Positions 6,763 through 16,995 of a DNA stretch of 59,017 nt are shown piece by piece (positions within the stretch are counted from its first letter, which is position 1; each line of letters begins with the position of its first letter). The notes under the pieces were generated by a model. It did not search any database. It was not told where the DNA came from and was given only the letters and a program-made list of their open reading frames with translations. Source of the stretch: an uncultured Acidimicrobiales bacterium. GTDB lineage: Bacteria > Actinomycetota > Acidimicrobiia > Acidimicrobiales > SZUA-35. The translations under genes were made by a program, and so were the position numbers. The stretch is from the NCBI GenBank assembly GCA_938029215.1, contig CALHFG010000040.1:1-59017 (forward strand), given 5' to 3'.

Positions 6763-8301
6763 GTGGCAACCGCGCAGGTACCGCAGAGCAGCTCCGCTCA
6801 CGCGGCGCAACAACGACCACCACTGTGGAGAGACGCAGGCGTCCTCAAATGGTTCGCTCAGATCGTGGCCCTCGTGCTTGTCGTGGGCACGCTCTGGTTT
6901 CTGTCGACCGAGGCAGTGGACAACCTCGAAGCCGGTGGCATCTCGCCCGGCACTGAGTGGTTGAACGGCCCCGCCAACATCCAACTGTCCGAAGGCATCG
7001 ACACGGTTCCCAACAGCGCCGGTCGAGCCCTCTGGTCCGGCATGGTGACCAACCTGCGCCTGGCCGTCATCGGCATCATCTTGTCGACGATCCTCGGGCT
7101 CGCGGTTGGCCTCGCCCGGCTCAGTAACAACTGGCTGGCGAACAAGGCGGCGTCGATCTTCATCGAGACGCTGCGCAACATCCCCGTCCTCGTGCAGATC
7201 CTCCTGTGGCTCACGATCCTCACCTCCATCGGTGCGCTGACGCCGGACCGAGGGCCCATCAGCGGCTGGCTCATCATCTCCCAGAAGGGTGTGTCCGGAC
7301 CTCGCATCTTCCTCGCCGATGGCTTCTATCAGTGGGCCGTCCTCATGGGCCTCGCCGGCGTGGTCACCTACTTCGTCCGCAAGAGCCTCAACGCCAAGCG
7401 AGACCGCGAAGGCGGCACGTCCCAAGCGGGCAAGGCGACCGTGGCCATCATGGGCGTGAGCGCTGTGGTCTTCTGGTTCATCAATCCAATCGTCGGTTTC
7501 CTCGGCACCCCGCTGCAGGCCATCTCTGATGGGTGGGGAGGCATTCCGCAGCCGGTGATGCAGGCCATTCTCAGTGCTCTCGCCGCCGGGGCTGCGGTCA
7601 ACTGGATCCGCCGGTTCCTCAACAGCCGCCGTACACCCGCCGGTCTGGCCAAGCTCACCGACGACGACTACTTCCGCATGATCTTCGCCGGCATCGCAGC
7701 GCTCCTCGCCGTGATCGTGCTTTGGCGCTGGTGGCCGGGCCTGTCGAGCTGGATCATCAACTCGGGCAGTGACTTCTGGCAGGTCGCGGCCGACAAGTTC
7801 GGTGACGGTCGAGGGGCACGTCCGCTCGACGGCATGAAGCCCACCGTCTCTGAAGGCCGCTTCGCCAACTACGGCCCGACCGGGTGGACGCTCACCGTGT
7901 TCGCCGCAGCGCTGCTCTTCGGCCTCGTCTTCTACACCGCAAGCTTCATCGCCGAGATCATCCGAGGCGGCATCCTTGCTGTGGCCAAGGGCCAGACCGA
8001 AGCAGCGGCCGCCCTCGGCCTCTCCCGCTCACAGGCGCTGCGCAAGGTCATCCTTCCGCAGGCCTTCCGCATCGTGATGCCGCCGCTCGGCAACCAGTAT
8101 CTCAACATCACGAAGAACACGTCTCTGGCCATCGCCGTGGGTCTGTCCGATGTGGTGCAGGTCGGTCAGTCGTTGGCAAACAAGAACAATCAGTTCCTCA
8201 CGGTCTTCGCGATCTGGATGCTGTTCTACCTGGCCTGCTCACTCACCATTTCGTTGATCGTGAACACGATCAACGCCCGACTCGCAATCGTGGAGAGGTA
8301 G
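6763..8301 (+). CDS. aapQ: Amino-acid ABC transporter permease AapQ-type (extended)
   Basis: A 512-residue inner-membrane permease. The GTG at 6763 is preferred over an upstream ATG at 6601 because GGGGAG lies just before it and the upstream extension is basic and unlike the family. The N-terminal BPD half (NLRLAVIGIILSTILG, ETLRNIPVLVQILLW) and the C-terminal half (FYTASFIAEIIRGGI, then EAAAALGLSRSQALRKVILPQ, the EAA coupling loop) are typical of polar amino-acid permeases. Between them is a large block with extra hydrophobic segments. AapQ proteins already carry such an insert, but 512 residues is longer than the roughly 400 usual. The next gene begins 4 bases after the stop. Confidence 0.88.
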   Translation: MATAQVPQSSSAHAAQQRPPLWRDAGVLKWFAQIVALVLVVGTLWFLSTEAVDNLEAGGISPGTEWLNGPANIQLSEGIDTVPNSAGRALWSGMVTNLRLAVIGIILSTILGLAVGLARLSNNWLANKAASIFIETLRNIPVLVQILLWLTILTSIGALTPDRGPISGWLIISQKGVSGPRIFLADGFYQWAVLMGLAGVVTYFVRKSLNAKRDREGGTSQAGKATVAIMGVSAVVFWFINPIVGFLGTPLQAISDGWGGIPQPVMQAILSALAAGAAVNWIRRFLNSRRTPAGLAKLTDDDYFRMIFAGIAALLAVIVLWRWWPGLSSWIINSGSDFWQVAADKFGDGRGARPLDGMKPTVSEGRFANYGPTGWTLTVFAAALLFGLVFYTASFIAEIIRGGILAVAKGQTEAAAALGLSRSQALRKVILPQAFRIVMPPLGNQYLNITKNTSLAIAVGLSDVVQVGQSLANKNNQFLTVFAIWMLFYLACSLTISLIVNTINARLAIVER

Positions 8302-8305
8302 TTCG

Positions 8306-10141
8306 ATGGCTGCGATTCAAGACGATCTCTCCATGAATCTCGAGGCGGGCGGCGTCGCTCCCGACGTCCGACCCGACACGCCGGTGAAAGATCCGGTGCA
8401 GTGGATGAAGGAGAATTTGTTCTCCTCCGTCGGCAACGCTTTGCTCACCGGGGTTTTCGTCGCCGTGCTCGGCGGCCTGCTGTGGTGGTTCGTTGGCCTC
8501 GTCTTCAAAGACAGCAACGACTGGGATGCCGTTGCCACCAACATCCGCCTGCTCTTCAGCTTCAACTATCCAGCTGAGCAGTACATCCGAGTTTGGTTCA
8601 GTCTTGGGATGCTGTTGGGGGCCGTTTCGCTCACAGCAGCCTTCTTCGACATCAACCCGTCGATGTCGGTGCGCAAGCTCGGCATCAATGCCAGTGGGCT
8701 CGGCGCCACGTCGTTGATCGTCGGTGTCTTGCCAGCAACACCGTCCGGTGCCCGGATCGTCTTCCTCATCATCGGCGCCCTGTTCTTGGCCGCCGGCGTC
8801 GGCACGCTGCAGGCCGTCGATGAGCCCCACAAGAAGTTCGTCAGCTTCCCCACCATGCTGCTGACCTTCGGGCTTTCCGTGGTTGCGTTCGCTTGGCTGG
8901 TTCCCATCGGCCGCAACGAATTCGCCAACGGCGCCGTGATCGACGAGGGCGGCTTCGCCAACCCGTCCACGAAGATTCCGTGGACGATCATGATGGCGAT
9001 CCTCGTCGGCGTGTACTTCCTGGCCCGGGCCGTCAAGCCGATGCTGCCGGTCAAGCCGGTGCAGACGTTCCTGATCACGTTCTGGGTCGCGGGGCCCGCG
9101 TTCCTGATCTTCCTGGTGCTGCGTGACCCCACGTTCGACTACGACCGGGTTCTCAAGGTCGACATTCCGTGGGCGATCGGCTTCGCCGTTGTTGGTGGCG
9201 CCATTCTGTACTGGCTCACCAAGCCGATGCTCGGCGAGATCGGGCGGCTGGTGGCGGTTGCGCTGCTCGGCGTTGCGGTTCTGAACTGGGTGGCTGCGTT
9301 CTTCGGCTGGTGGTCGATGCTGCAGAAGACCCGTGTGTCATTCTTGGTGTTGGCCCTGTTCGCTCTGGCCGCGCCCACCTTCGCTGGAGAGAAGTCGGCC
9401 CGTGTCCGCTATGTCGGGGCGTGGGTTGCCGTGGTCGCACTTGGGCACTGGTTGATCACGGGCATCAACACCACATCCACGCTGGATATCGCTGCTCCCC
9501 CGTTCCTCGGCGGGTTCACGATCAGCCTCGTCATCTTCTACTACGTGATGCTCGTGTCGTTCCCGCTCGGGGCGATCATGGCGTTGGCTCGCACATCGAC
9601 GCTGCCCATTTTCCGAGTCATGGCCACCGTCTACATCGAGTTCATTCGCGGCATCCCGCTCATCACCGTGCTGTTCTTTTTCTCCAGCATGGTGAGCCTC
9701 TTCCTGCCCAACGGCATGGATCTGTCGGAACTGGCGGCGATCTTCATCGGCTACACCCTGTTCTCTGCGGCGTACGTGGCAGAGAACATCCGAGGCGGCT
9801 TGCAGTCGGTCCGGCGGGGGCAGTTCGAGGCCAGCGATGCGCTGGGACTCACCACTTCTCAGCGCACGATCTTCGTCGTGCTTCCGCAGGCGCTTCGAGT
9901 CTCGATTCCGAACCTCGTGGGTCAGGCCATCGCCACCTTCAAAGAGACCTCGCTGATCTTCATCGTCGGCGCCTTCGACTTCTTGCGAGTGGCCAACGTC
10001 AGCATTGCAAGCCAGCCCGACTATCTCGGTCAGAATCTTGTTGGCCTGCTCTTCGTCTCTGCCGTCTACTGGGTCTTCGCCTACAGCATGTCTCGAGCCT
10101 CACGTAGTCTCGAGACCAAGCTCGGCGTCGGTTCACGCTGA
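8306..10141 (+). CDS. aapM: Amino-acid ABC transporter permease AapM-type (strongly extended)
   Basis: A 611-residue membrane protein partnering AapQ. Only the C-terminal third is the recognisable permease: [20 protein letters not shown], then [17 protein letters not shown], then [15 protein letters not shown] and the [21 protein letters not shown] coupling loop. The first about 390 residues contain roughly ten further hydrophobic segments separated by short charged loops. AapM homologues are normally about 380 residues, so this one carries a very large extra membrane domain of unknown use. The ATG at 8306 follows the aapQ stop by 4 bases. Confidence 0.85.
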   Translation: MAAIQDDLSMNLEAGGVAPDVRPDTPVKDPVQWMKENLFSSVGNALLTGVFVAVLGGLLWWFVGLVFKDSNDWDAVATNIRLLFSFNYPAEQYIRVWFSLGMLLGAVSLTAAFFDINPSMSVRKLGINASGLGATSLIVGVLPATPSGARIVFLIIGALFLAAGVGTLQAVDEPHKKFVSFPTMLLTFGLSVVAFAWLVPIGRNEFANGAVIDEGGFANPSTKIPWTIMMAILVGVYFLARAVKPMLPVKPVQTFLITFWVAGPAFLIFLVLRDPTFDYDRVLKVDIPWAIGFAVVGGAILYWLTKPMLGEIGRLVAVALLGVAVLNWVAAFFGWWSMLQKTRVSFLVLALFALAAPTFAGEKSARVRYVGAWVAVVALGHWLITGINTTSTLDIAAPPFLGGFTISLVIFYYVMLVSFPLGAIMALARTSTLPIFRVMATVYIEFIRGIPLITVLFFFSSMVSLFLPNGMDLSELAAIFIGYTLFSAAYVAENIRGGLQSVRRGQFEASDALGLTTSQRTIFVVLPQALRVSIPNLVGQAIATFKETSLIFIVGAFDFLRVANVSIASQPDYLGQNLVGLLFVSAVYWVFAYSMSRASRSLETKLGVGSR

Positions 10142-10214
10142 TGTTGCCGGCAATGACCTCACGCTCTTCACTACTCAACCTGATCTCAATCACCGCACTG
10201 CTGGAGTCCCACTC

Positions 10215-11000
10215 ATGACTGCATCCTTCACCGATCCCAACGCTGCACTCTCCCCCGAGTTGGCCGCCCGCGACGACATGATCAACTGCCGCGGCGTCAA
10301 GAAGTGGTTCGGCGACTTCCAGGCCCTCAAAGGTGTTGACCTCACCGTGAAGGAGAAGGAGGTGATGGTGGTCCTGGGCCCGTCCGGTTCGGGCAAGTCG
10401 ACACTGATCCGCTGTATCAACCGCCTCGAGGTGCATCAGGAGGGCAACATCATCGTCGACGGGATCGAGCTCACCAACGACCTCCGCAACATCGACAAGA
10501 TCCGGTCAGAAGTGGGCATGGTGTTCCAGCAGTTCAACCTGTTCCCCCACCTCACCGTGCTCGACAACATCACGCTTGCCCCGATATGGGTGCGAAAGAA
10601 GCCCAAGGCTGAAGCCGAAGCAACGGCGCTCGAACTCCTCACCCGGGTGGGTATCCCTGAGCAGGCCAACAAGTTCCCCGGCCAGCTTTCCGGCGGTCAG
10701 CAGCAGCGCGTTGCTATCGCCCGCTCACTGGCGATGGAACCCAAGATCATGCTGTTCGACGAGCCAACCTCGGCGTTGGACCCGGAGATGATCTCCGAGG
10801 TACTCGACGTTATGAAGACGTTGGCCGAGTCCGGCATGACCATGGTGGTTGTGACGCACGAAATGGGCTTCGCCCGTGAGGTAGCCGACCGTCTGGTGTT
10901 CATGGAAGAGGGCAACGTGGTGGAGATCAACGAGCCTGAAGGCTTCTTCACCAACCCCAAGAGCGACCGCACCAAACTCTTCCTCTCCCAAATCCTCTAA
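10215..11000 (+). CDS. aapP: Amino-acid ABC transporter ATP-binding protein AapP/GlnQ-type
   Basis: A 261-residue ATPase that drives the AapQM permease. Walker A is GPSGSGKST; the Q loop is [16 protein letters not shown]; the signature is LSGGQQQR; Walker B is [12 protein letters not shown]; the switch His is in [13 protein letters not shown]. The start at ATG 10215 gives a normal length and leaves a 73-base gap after aapM; the open frame extends upstream to 10005 but that part overlaps aapM and has no family similarity. It is the last gene of the transporter, followed at once by the left repeat of the AbiEi cassette. Confidence 0.93.
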   Translation: MTASFTDPNAALSPELAARDDMINCRGVKKWFGDFQALKGVDLTVKEKEVMVVLGPSGSGKSTLIRCINRLEVHQEGNIIVDGIELTNDLRNIDKIRSEVGMVFQQFNLFPHLTVLDNITLAPIWVRKKPKAEAEATALELLTRVGIPEQANKFPGQLSGGQQQRVAIARSLAMEPKIMLFDEPTSALDPEMISEVLDVMKTLAESGMTMVVVTHEMGFAREVADRLVFMEEGNVVEINEPEGFFTNPKSDRTKLFLSQIL

Positions 11001-11005
11001 CCCTC

Positions 11006-11084
11006 CCCCAAATTTCGTCCATCACCTACGCTGGTTGTGGGTCGTGCACGGAATTTGGGCCGTTTTGGGGTCTCCCACGAAGTT
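11006..11084 (+). repeat. Left inverted-repeat flank of the AbiEi/DUF559 gene
   Basis: It contains two boxes that recur in mirror orientation after the gene: CCCCAAATTTCGT (11006-11018) and GTTTTGGGGTCTCCCAC (from 11062). The second match extends to 23 bases with 2 mismatches (11062-11084 against 12223-12245). The left flank also folds on itself: 11007-11018 pairs with 11048-11059 in a 12-base stem with one wobble. It could be the aapP terminator, a mobile-element end, or both. Confidence 0.65.
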
Positions 11085-11182
11085 TCATCGGCGAGTTGTC
11101 TGATCGCCTCCGCTACGTAGCATGACAAGGCCCTTCGGGGCTTCGCGGTACACCGCCAATCGTTCGACAAGAACGGACCTCT

Positions 11183-11199
11183 CTTGCCTCATTGGCAAG
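11183..11199 (+). promoter_or_regulatory. Hairpin overlapping the ribosome site of the AbiEi-like gene
   Basis: CTTGCC-TCATT-GGCAAG forms a perfect 6-base stem. Its 3' arm runs into AAGGAG (11197-11202), the Shine-Dalgarno for the ATG at 11208. Folding would partly hide the ribosome site, suggesting translational control. A UUCG-looped stem (11127-11143) lies further upstream in the leader. Confidence 0.5.
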
Positions 11200-11207
11200 G
11201 AGTACAG

Positions 11208-12224
11208 ATGAGTGTTTCGAACAGTGCGACGCCGAGTGAAGCGATCTTTGATGTCCTTCGCCGCCAGGCGGGCGTCATCACCACCTCTCAAGCCAAGGGA
11301 CTAGGGCTCACACAACGGCAGATTGAATACCGGTCTTCCAAAGGCGAATGGATCAACATCCAACGTGGCCTCTATCGCCATGCTCTCTTTGAAGAATCGG
11401 AGCGTATGAAGATCTGGGCCCTCATTCTGGCGGGCAACGGACACGTGAGCCACTGGCACGCGGCGCGACTCCACGGACTCGACCCGACCTTCGGAAAAAC
11501 CAAGCCCGAAGTCACGGTACGTCAAGGAACCCACGTGGGGTTCGAAGGTATTCGGGTTCACGAGTCACGCCAACTGGCCACACGGAGCCTCACCACAATC
11601 GATGGGCTTCCCGTGTCCGGCGTGGAGCGGACGATCATGGACGTAGCCGCCGTCGAGCCCGCTCAGTGGGTCATTCTGGCTTTGATCGACTCGGCCAAGC
11701 AGAAAGGCCTGACGAGCAACCAGGCGCTTGAGCGCTGTCTCGCAGTCCACGCCCGCCGAGGCCGCGACGGTACTGTGAGGTTTCGAGGGGCACTAAGTCA
11801 CCCGAGCATCCACCAGACGCCTGCAATCGGACACCAAAGCCGAAAGGCAGCAAGAGTCCTTCAGTCGGCGGGGCTTCCGTACCCATTCTTTGAAGAACAG
11901 GTTCTCGATGCGGATGGCACGTTGATCGCCCAAGTCGACCTGTCCTACGTGGTTCCGCTGCTCGGATTCCTTGATGGTTTCACCTATCACGGCGCTCGCC
12001 GGGCACAAACCAACCGCGACCGAGCCCAGCGGCAAACGCTTCGCAACCAGGGCTTTGTGGTCATGGAGTTCACGGCCGATCAGAATCGCACCCGGTCGGG
12101 CTACATGATGGAAGCTGGCCGCAAGGCCTACGCCGAGGCCGAACGTCGCCTGATGCTCGAGCCGGAACGCTATCGATTCTGGACCGAGCGAACGCTGGTC
12201 ACTGACCTCCGGCACGCCTCCTAA
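11208..12224 (+). CDS. AbiEi-type winged-helix plus DUF559-like protein
   Basis: 338 residues. Residues 1-60 form a winged helix of the AbiEi antitoxin-domain kind (TSQAKGLGLTQRQIEYR, then RGLYRHAL). Residues about 65-200 match the central part of actinobacterial AbiEi-like proteins. The C-terminal 110 residues resemble the DUF559/Vsr nuclease fold: AQVDLSYV (Asp244), DGFTYHG (Asp256) and NQGFVVMEFT. In typical members the strand before DG reads E-x-D-G; here it is F-L-D-G, so an acidic residue may be missing and the nuclease may be weak or dead. No AbiEii toxin gene is next to it. It stands alone between mirror-image repeats. ATG 11208 has AAGGAG 5 bases upstream. Confidence 0.7.
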   Translation: MSVSNSATPSEAIFDVLRRQAGVITTSQAKGLGLTQRQIEYRSSKGEWINIQRGLYRHALFEESERMKIWALILAGNGHVSHWHAARLHGLDPTFGKTKPEVTVRQGTHVGFEGIRVHESRQLATRSLTTIDGLPVSGVERTIMDVAAVEPAQWVILALIDSAKQKGLTSNQALERCLAVHARRGRDGTVRFRGALSHPSIHQTPAIGHQSRKAARVLQSAGLPYPFFEEQVLDADGTLIAQVDLSYVVPLLGFLDGFTYHGARRAQTNRDRAQRQTLRNQGFVVMEFTADQNRTRSGYMMEAGRKAYAEAERRLMLEPERYRFWTERTLVTDLRHAS

Positions 12225-12301
12225 CTACGTGTGAGACCCCAAAACCCTTCATCTCACCGCCAAGACCTACAAAAACTGTGGGCCCCGCACGAAATTTGGG
12301 G
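12223..12301 (+). repeat. Right inverted-repeat flank of the AbiEi/DUF559 gene
   Basis: Mirror copy of the left flank. GAGACCCCAAAAC (12233-12245) and ACGAAATTTGGGG (12289-12301) are exact reverse complements of the left inner and outer boxes. The order is preserved as a mirror image, and the inner box reaches the stop codon of the gene (12222-12224). CCCCAAA (12237-12243) can also pair with TTTGGGG (12295-12301), so it could serve as a two-way terminator between this gene and the convergent livG. Confidence 0.65.
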
Positions 12302-12315
12302 TGGGGTGGGGTGGC

Positions 12316-13127
12316 TTAGGAGGAGAAGCCGGCGGCGGCGCCGGCGTCTTGGGAGAAGTCTTCGCCGAGGTAGGCGGCGATGACGTCGGGGTTGGACTGA
12401 ACCTCATCGGGCAGACCAGTACCGATCGGCTTGCCGAAGTCGACCACCAGAATGCGATCGGCAATGTCCATAACCAGACCCATATCGTGCTCGACCAGAA
12501 TCATCGAAATACCCAGCTCAGAACGAATATCCAAGATGAACCGAGCCATATCCTCGGTCTCTTCAAGGTTCATGCCAGCCACCGGCTCATCCAGAAGCAG
12601 AAGATCAGGATCCATTGCAAGCGCTCGACCCAGCTCGACTCGCTTCTGAATGCCGTAGGGCAGCAATGACACCGGCATCTTGCGATACGGCTGGATCTCC
12701 AGAAAGTCCACGATGTCTTCGACCCGCGCCCGGTTTTCCATCTCCTCTTTCTTGGCGGCGCCAAACCACTTCATCCCGGCGAACCAGGACTCCTTCATCT
12801 GGATGTGGCGACCGGTGAGGATGTTGTCGATCACGGTCATGTTGCCGAACAGTGCAATGTTCTGGAACGTTCGAGCGATACCGAGCCGCGCTACCGCATC
12901 GGGCCGCTGCCCCATGATGGAGTCGCCCCGCCAGCGGATATCGCCTTCCTGGGGCCGGTACACCTGCGAGATCGAATTGAAGATTGAAGTCTTGCCGGCA
13001 CCGTTGGGGCCGATGATCGCAAAGAGTTCCTCGGGGTTGACGTGGAAGCCAACGCCATCGATCGCGGTAACGCCGCCAAAGCGAAGCGTGATGTCTTCGA
13101 CCTCAAGCAATGGTTGGTTCTGAATGC

Positions 13128-13131
<4 letters not shown>
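12316..13131 (-). CDS. livG: Liv-type ABC transporter ATP-binding protein LivG
   Basis: A 271-residue ATPase of the branched-chain amino acid (HAAT) group. Walker A is GPNGAGKTS; the Q loop is ARTFQNIALFGNMTVIDN; the degenerate signature is LLPYGIQKRVELGRAL, where LSxGxQ is replaced by LPYGIQ; Walker B is LLLLDEPVAGMN; the switch is LVEHDMGLV. ATG 13131 overlaps the livF stop (ATGA); an upstream GTG at 13140 is less likely. It is the last gene of the fadD-liv operon and ends next to the right repeat of the AbiEi cassette. Confidence 0.9.
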
Positions 13132-13931
<800 letters not shown>

Positions 13932-14060
13932 CAGCTCGTCCCCTTCTTGTTGCCAGCGCATCCGCTCATGTCGAGCGGCTACCTGATCACTATCACCTGA
14001 TCAAACAACACGCCGGGGCCGGAACCCTGCTGTGCCAACCAATGAAGGTCTCCCACACAG

Positions 14061-14076
14061 CGGGGGTCCGTCCCCA
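14061..14076 (-). terminator. Small GC hairpin after livK
   Basis: GGGG-TCCGT-CCCC-type stem about 10-25 bases after the livK stop, without a T run. It fits a partial terminator or RNA-stabilising stem between livK and livF (155-base gap 13932-14086). Confidence 0.4.
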
Positions 14077-14086
14077 GCGAATTACA

Positions 14087-15550
14087 TCAGGACTCTGCTG
14101 ATACGAAGCAGGGCTCGGTGAACTCGTACGCTGCGGCCGGAGCCGAAGTGAACGGAGCGAAGCCTTCAACGGCGGTGAGGCCGGATCCTGCGGTGCTCTT
14201 GTCATCGAGGGCTGCGTAGTCAGCCAGGCTTACCTGGTTGAAGGCGGCCAGGTCTACGTCGTAGAGGTAGGTCTCACGGATGATGTACTCGTTGGGGTTG
14301 CCGGTCCAGTTCTGATCCGGGGCGAGGCCCTGGAAGTCGACCTGAACTTCGGTTGCAGCCTGCACAACGCCGGCTCGAGTCATGTCGCCATTGGCGGCGG
14401 CCTGCTCAAGAACGGCCCGGGCGAACATGCCTTCGGTCCAACCCCAGACGTAGACGTCTTGGATGAGATCGTCGGGACGAGCCTCGGTCATGGTGGCGAT
14501 CATGTCCTGCATACCTGGCGTGTCGTTCGAGTCGAACAACGAGCTGTAGGTGCTGTGGGTGTAGAACTGATCAAGAGCCGGGCCGAGATCGCCACCCAGA
14601 AGGGCGGGGCTGTAGGACGGGCTGTTACCGCTCCAGAAGGCATCGAAGCCCTGAGCAGCAGCACCACCGAAGATTGCGCCGAGGTCGGCGGGTCCGGAGG
14701 TGATCCACACCATGGTGGCGCCGGAGCCCACGAGCTCGCTGATAACACCGGTCTGGTCCTGGCCCGGGGGAACCTGGGCTTCACCGTCGTAGACAACCTC
14801 GATACCGAGGGCGTCGGCGGCAAGCTTGGCGCCAGCGGCACCGTCCTGTCCGTACTCACCCGGGTAGCTAAGAACGGCCAGCTTGGCTTCCTTGCCTTCG
14901 GCTTCGACCTTCTGCTGCAGGTACGCAACACCGTTCATGCCTTCGATGCAGTAGTTGGCGTAGAGCTCGAAGTGAGCGCCACCGAAGTCGGGGTCGGCCC
15001 AACCGGAGTACCAGCTCAAGGGCACAACAACGAGATCGTCGCTGATGGCATCCTGGGCAATGGCGGAGTTGTGAGGTGAACCGGTGACCTGACTAATCAT
15101 GACCACGCCGTCCTCGCTCTCCTGCGAGAAGTCTTCGTAGATCTCGATGGTCTTGGTCACGTCGTAGGCGTTGTCGATGACAACGGGCTCGACCATGCGT
15201 CCGGCGATGCCGCCTTCAGCATTGACCTTCTCCCAGAACACCAGCTGAGCCTCGGTAAGAGGTGTGGTGAGACCGGCGAAACGACCGGAAAGGTCAGGTG
15301 CGAGTCCGACGCGGATGGTGTCTTCGGTGACACCGTAGTCGGTGGCAATTTCCTCGGGCATTGCGCCGTCGTCGCCATCGTCGCCGCCGTCATCGCCATC
15401 GTCGCCACCGTCGTCGTCCGAGGACGCTGCGGTGGTTTCGGTGGCGCCGTCGTCGCCGCCGTCGTCTCCTGCTTCATCGCTGCCGCCGCACGCTGCAGCC
15501 ACAAGGCTGAACGCGAAGAGCAACGCTAGTAAACGCTTCCATGTGCTCAT
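14087..15550 (-). CDS. livK: Liv-type ABC transporter substrate-binding lipoprotein
   Basis: A 487-residue lipoprotein. The signal ends at Cys21 (LVAAAC). A very acidic Asp/Gly linker (about residues 22-62) follows, then a type 1 periplasmic-binding fold: TIRVGLAPDLSGRFAGL, VFWEKVNAEGGIAGR and so on. It captures the ligand for LivHM/GF. Family members bind branched-chain amino acids, amides, urea or aromatic/short-chain acids. Because fadD heads the operon, a carboxylate substrate is plausible but unproven. ATG 15550 is preceded by GGGGAGGG. Confidence 0.88.
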   Translation of the reverse strand: MSTWKRLLALLFAFSLVAAACGGSDEAGDDGGDDGATETTAASSDDDGGDDGDDGGDDGDDGAMPEEIATDYGVTEDTIRVGLAPDLSGRFAGLTTPLTEAQLVFWEKVNAEGGIAGRMVEPVVIDNAYDVTKTIEIYEDFSQESEDGVVMISQVTGSPHNSAIAQDAISDDLVVVPLSWYSGWADPDFGGAHFELYANYCIEGMNGVAYLQQKVEAEGKEAKLAVLSYPGEYGQDGAAGAKLAADALGIEVVYDGEAQVPPGQDQTGVISELVGSGATMVWITSGPADLGAIFGGAAAQGFDAFWSGNSPSYSPALLGGDLGPALDQFYTHSTYSSLFDSNDTPGMQDMIATMTEARPDDLIQDVYVWGWTEGMFARAVLEQAAANGDMTRAGVVQAATEVQVDFQGLAPDQNWTGNPNEYIIRETYLYDVDLAAFNQVSLADYAALDDKSTAGSGLTAVEGFAPFTSAPAAAYEFTEPCFVSAES

Positions 15551-15586
15551 AGTTTTGGGTTTCCCTCCCCTAGTTGGGTTTCACTT

Positions 15587-15603
15587 CGCAGTAGGGAACT
15601 GCG
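15587..15603 (-). promoter_or_regulatory. Hairpin in the livM-livK gap
   Basis: CGCAGT-AGGGA-ACTGCG forms a perfect 6-base stem 37 bases upstream of the livK start on the minus strand, in the 119-base gap after livM. It may stabilise a processed livK message or tune its level relative to the permeases. Confidence 0.35.
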
Positions 15604-15669
15604 AGCGATTTGTTCGCCGGACCGGCATAAGCGCAGGCCCAGCAGTCGAATCCTTTTTACTTCAGATGG

Positions 15670-16992
15670 CTAGTAACTGAACGGCCATCCCTTCCAATAG
15701 TTACGTATCCTCAACCAAATACCGAACAGGCCGAGCGGCTCGGCGATCAAGAACACGACGATCAAGACGCCGTAGATCACAAAGTTCCATAGCGGAACCG
15801 GCAGCGGCCAGCCGAACGCCTGAGCCGAAGTGGCAATTGGGCCAAAGTCGTTGCGAGACCCGTCGGTCAGGAGGAAGCGAGCAATGGCTCCACCGACACC
15901 TGACCCTTCTGCGGCTTCGCTCTGAGACTCGGTAAGCCGTTCCACGAAATCGGGAAGCAGTTCAACGAAGAAGGTCCCCATGAGAGTTCCAGCGATCGTT
16001 CCCGCGCCACCGATGAGCAGAATGGCGATGAAGTCGACTGCGAGGAGCAAGCTCCACTCGGGCGGACCGACTCGAGAGAGGTTCACTGCGAACAGCGCAC
16101 CGCCCACACCGGCATAGGCCGATGAGATGGCAAAGCCGAGCCGCTTGTACTCCCGCTCGGGGACACCCATGACCTCGGCCGCAACGTCACGGTCGCGGAT
16201 TGCCTGCAGCGCACGACCCGTGCGGCTCCGCATCAGGTTCTTCGCTAGAACGGTGGCGAACAGTACGACACCGAGAAGGAAGAAGAACGACTTCTGACTG
16301 TCGCTCAGTTCAAGGAAGCCAAACCAGGTGCCGTCCTCGCTGAAGTTGATCAGCGGGTTGTCCTCGTTGCCGTCATTGCGACGCCACAGGCGGAACTCCA
16401 ACGGAGGCCAGCGACGGCCAGACTCGGCATCGCCAGCGAACTCGGGCAGCATCACGCCGATGTGCTGACCGATGAACACCAGGCCAACCGTGACGATCGC
16501 GAGATACAGGCCGCGCACACGCACCGCCACCGGCGAGACAAGTATGCCGACTGCAGCGGCGGCGAGCCCTGCTGCCGGTAACCAAATCCAGATCGGCAGT
16601 GCGAGCCCACAGCGGGTGGTGCGTTCCAGAAGCCCGAGCTGAGCATGGAATGGAACACATGCCAGACCACCGGAGCCATCGCCGCCCAGGAGCACCGCGG
16701 CATAGGCCCCGACTCCCATAAAGAAGCTGTGACCCAGGCTGACCTGGCCGGTAACACCCACGAGAATGTTGATCCCGAGCGCGGCCACGCAGAAGATCAA
16801 CATGTTGTTGAACGGTGACAGCCACGTGTTGCCAAGCAGGAATTTCGGGATAGCCGAAACTATGGGGACGTCGAGCGCCATGGCCGAAAGAAGCAACAGG
16901 GCGATCCCCACAGCTCCTTTCTGGAAGGCTGTTGGCAGAATGGCAGCATCCTCGGCATAGGAGGTGCGTAGAAGTGGTCGATTAAACGCCAT
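15670..16992 (-). CDS. livM: Liv-type ABC transporter permease LivM
   Basis: A 440-residue inner-membrane permease with about ten hydrophobic segments. The conserved GVTGQVSLGHSFFMGVGAYAA segment and the cytoplasmic loop LQAIRDRDVAAEVMGV identify LivM. A hydrophilic insert of about 60 residues in the middle (RRWPPLEFRLWRRNDGNEDN region) is larger than in enterobacterial LivM. It starts 3 bases after the livH stop. Confidence 0.9.
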   Translation of the reverse strand: MAFNRPLLRTSYAEDAAILPTAFQKGAVGIALLLLSAMALDVPIVSAIPKFLLGNTWLSPFNNMLIFCVAALGINILVGVTGQVSLGHSFFMGVGAYAAVLLGGDGSGGLACVPFHAQLGLLERTTRCGLALPIWIWLPAAGLAAAAVGILVSPVAVRVRGLYLAIVTVGLVFIGQHIGVMLPEFAGDAESGRRWPPLEFRLWRRNDGNEDNPLINFSEDGTWFGFLELSDSQKSFFFLLGVVLFATVLAKNLMRSRTGRALQAIRDRDVAAEVMGVPEREYKRLGFAISSAYAGVGGALFAVNLSRVGPPEWSLLLAVDFIAILLIGGAGTIAGTLMGTFFVELLPDFVERLTESQSEAAEGSGVGGAIARFLLTDGSRNDFGPIATSAQAFGWPLPVPLWNFVIYGVLIVVFLIAEPLGLFGIWLRIRNYWKGWPFSY

Positions 16993-16995
16993 GGG

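Noticed and set aside
11208..12224. A complete AbiE type IV toxin-antitoxin system
   Set aside because: No AbiEii-type nucleotidyltransferase toxin gene flanks it; the neighbours are transporter genes.
14459..15079. 206-codon plus-strand open frame
   Set aside because: Shadow of livK; no recognisable domain, and livK has a signal peptide and family motifs.
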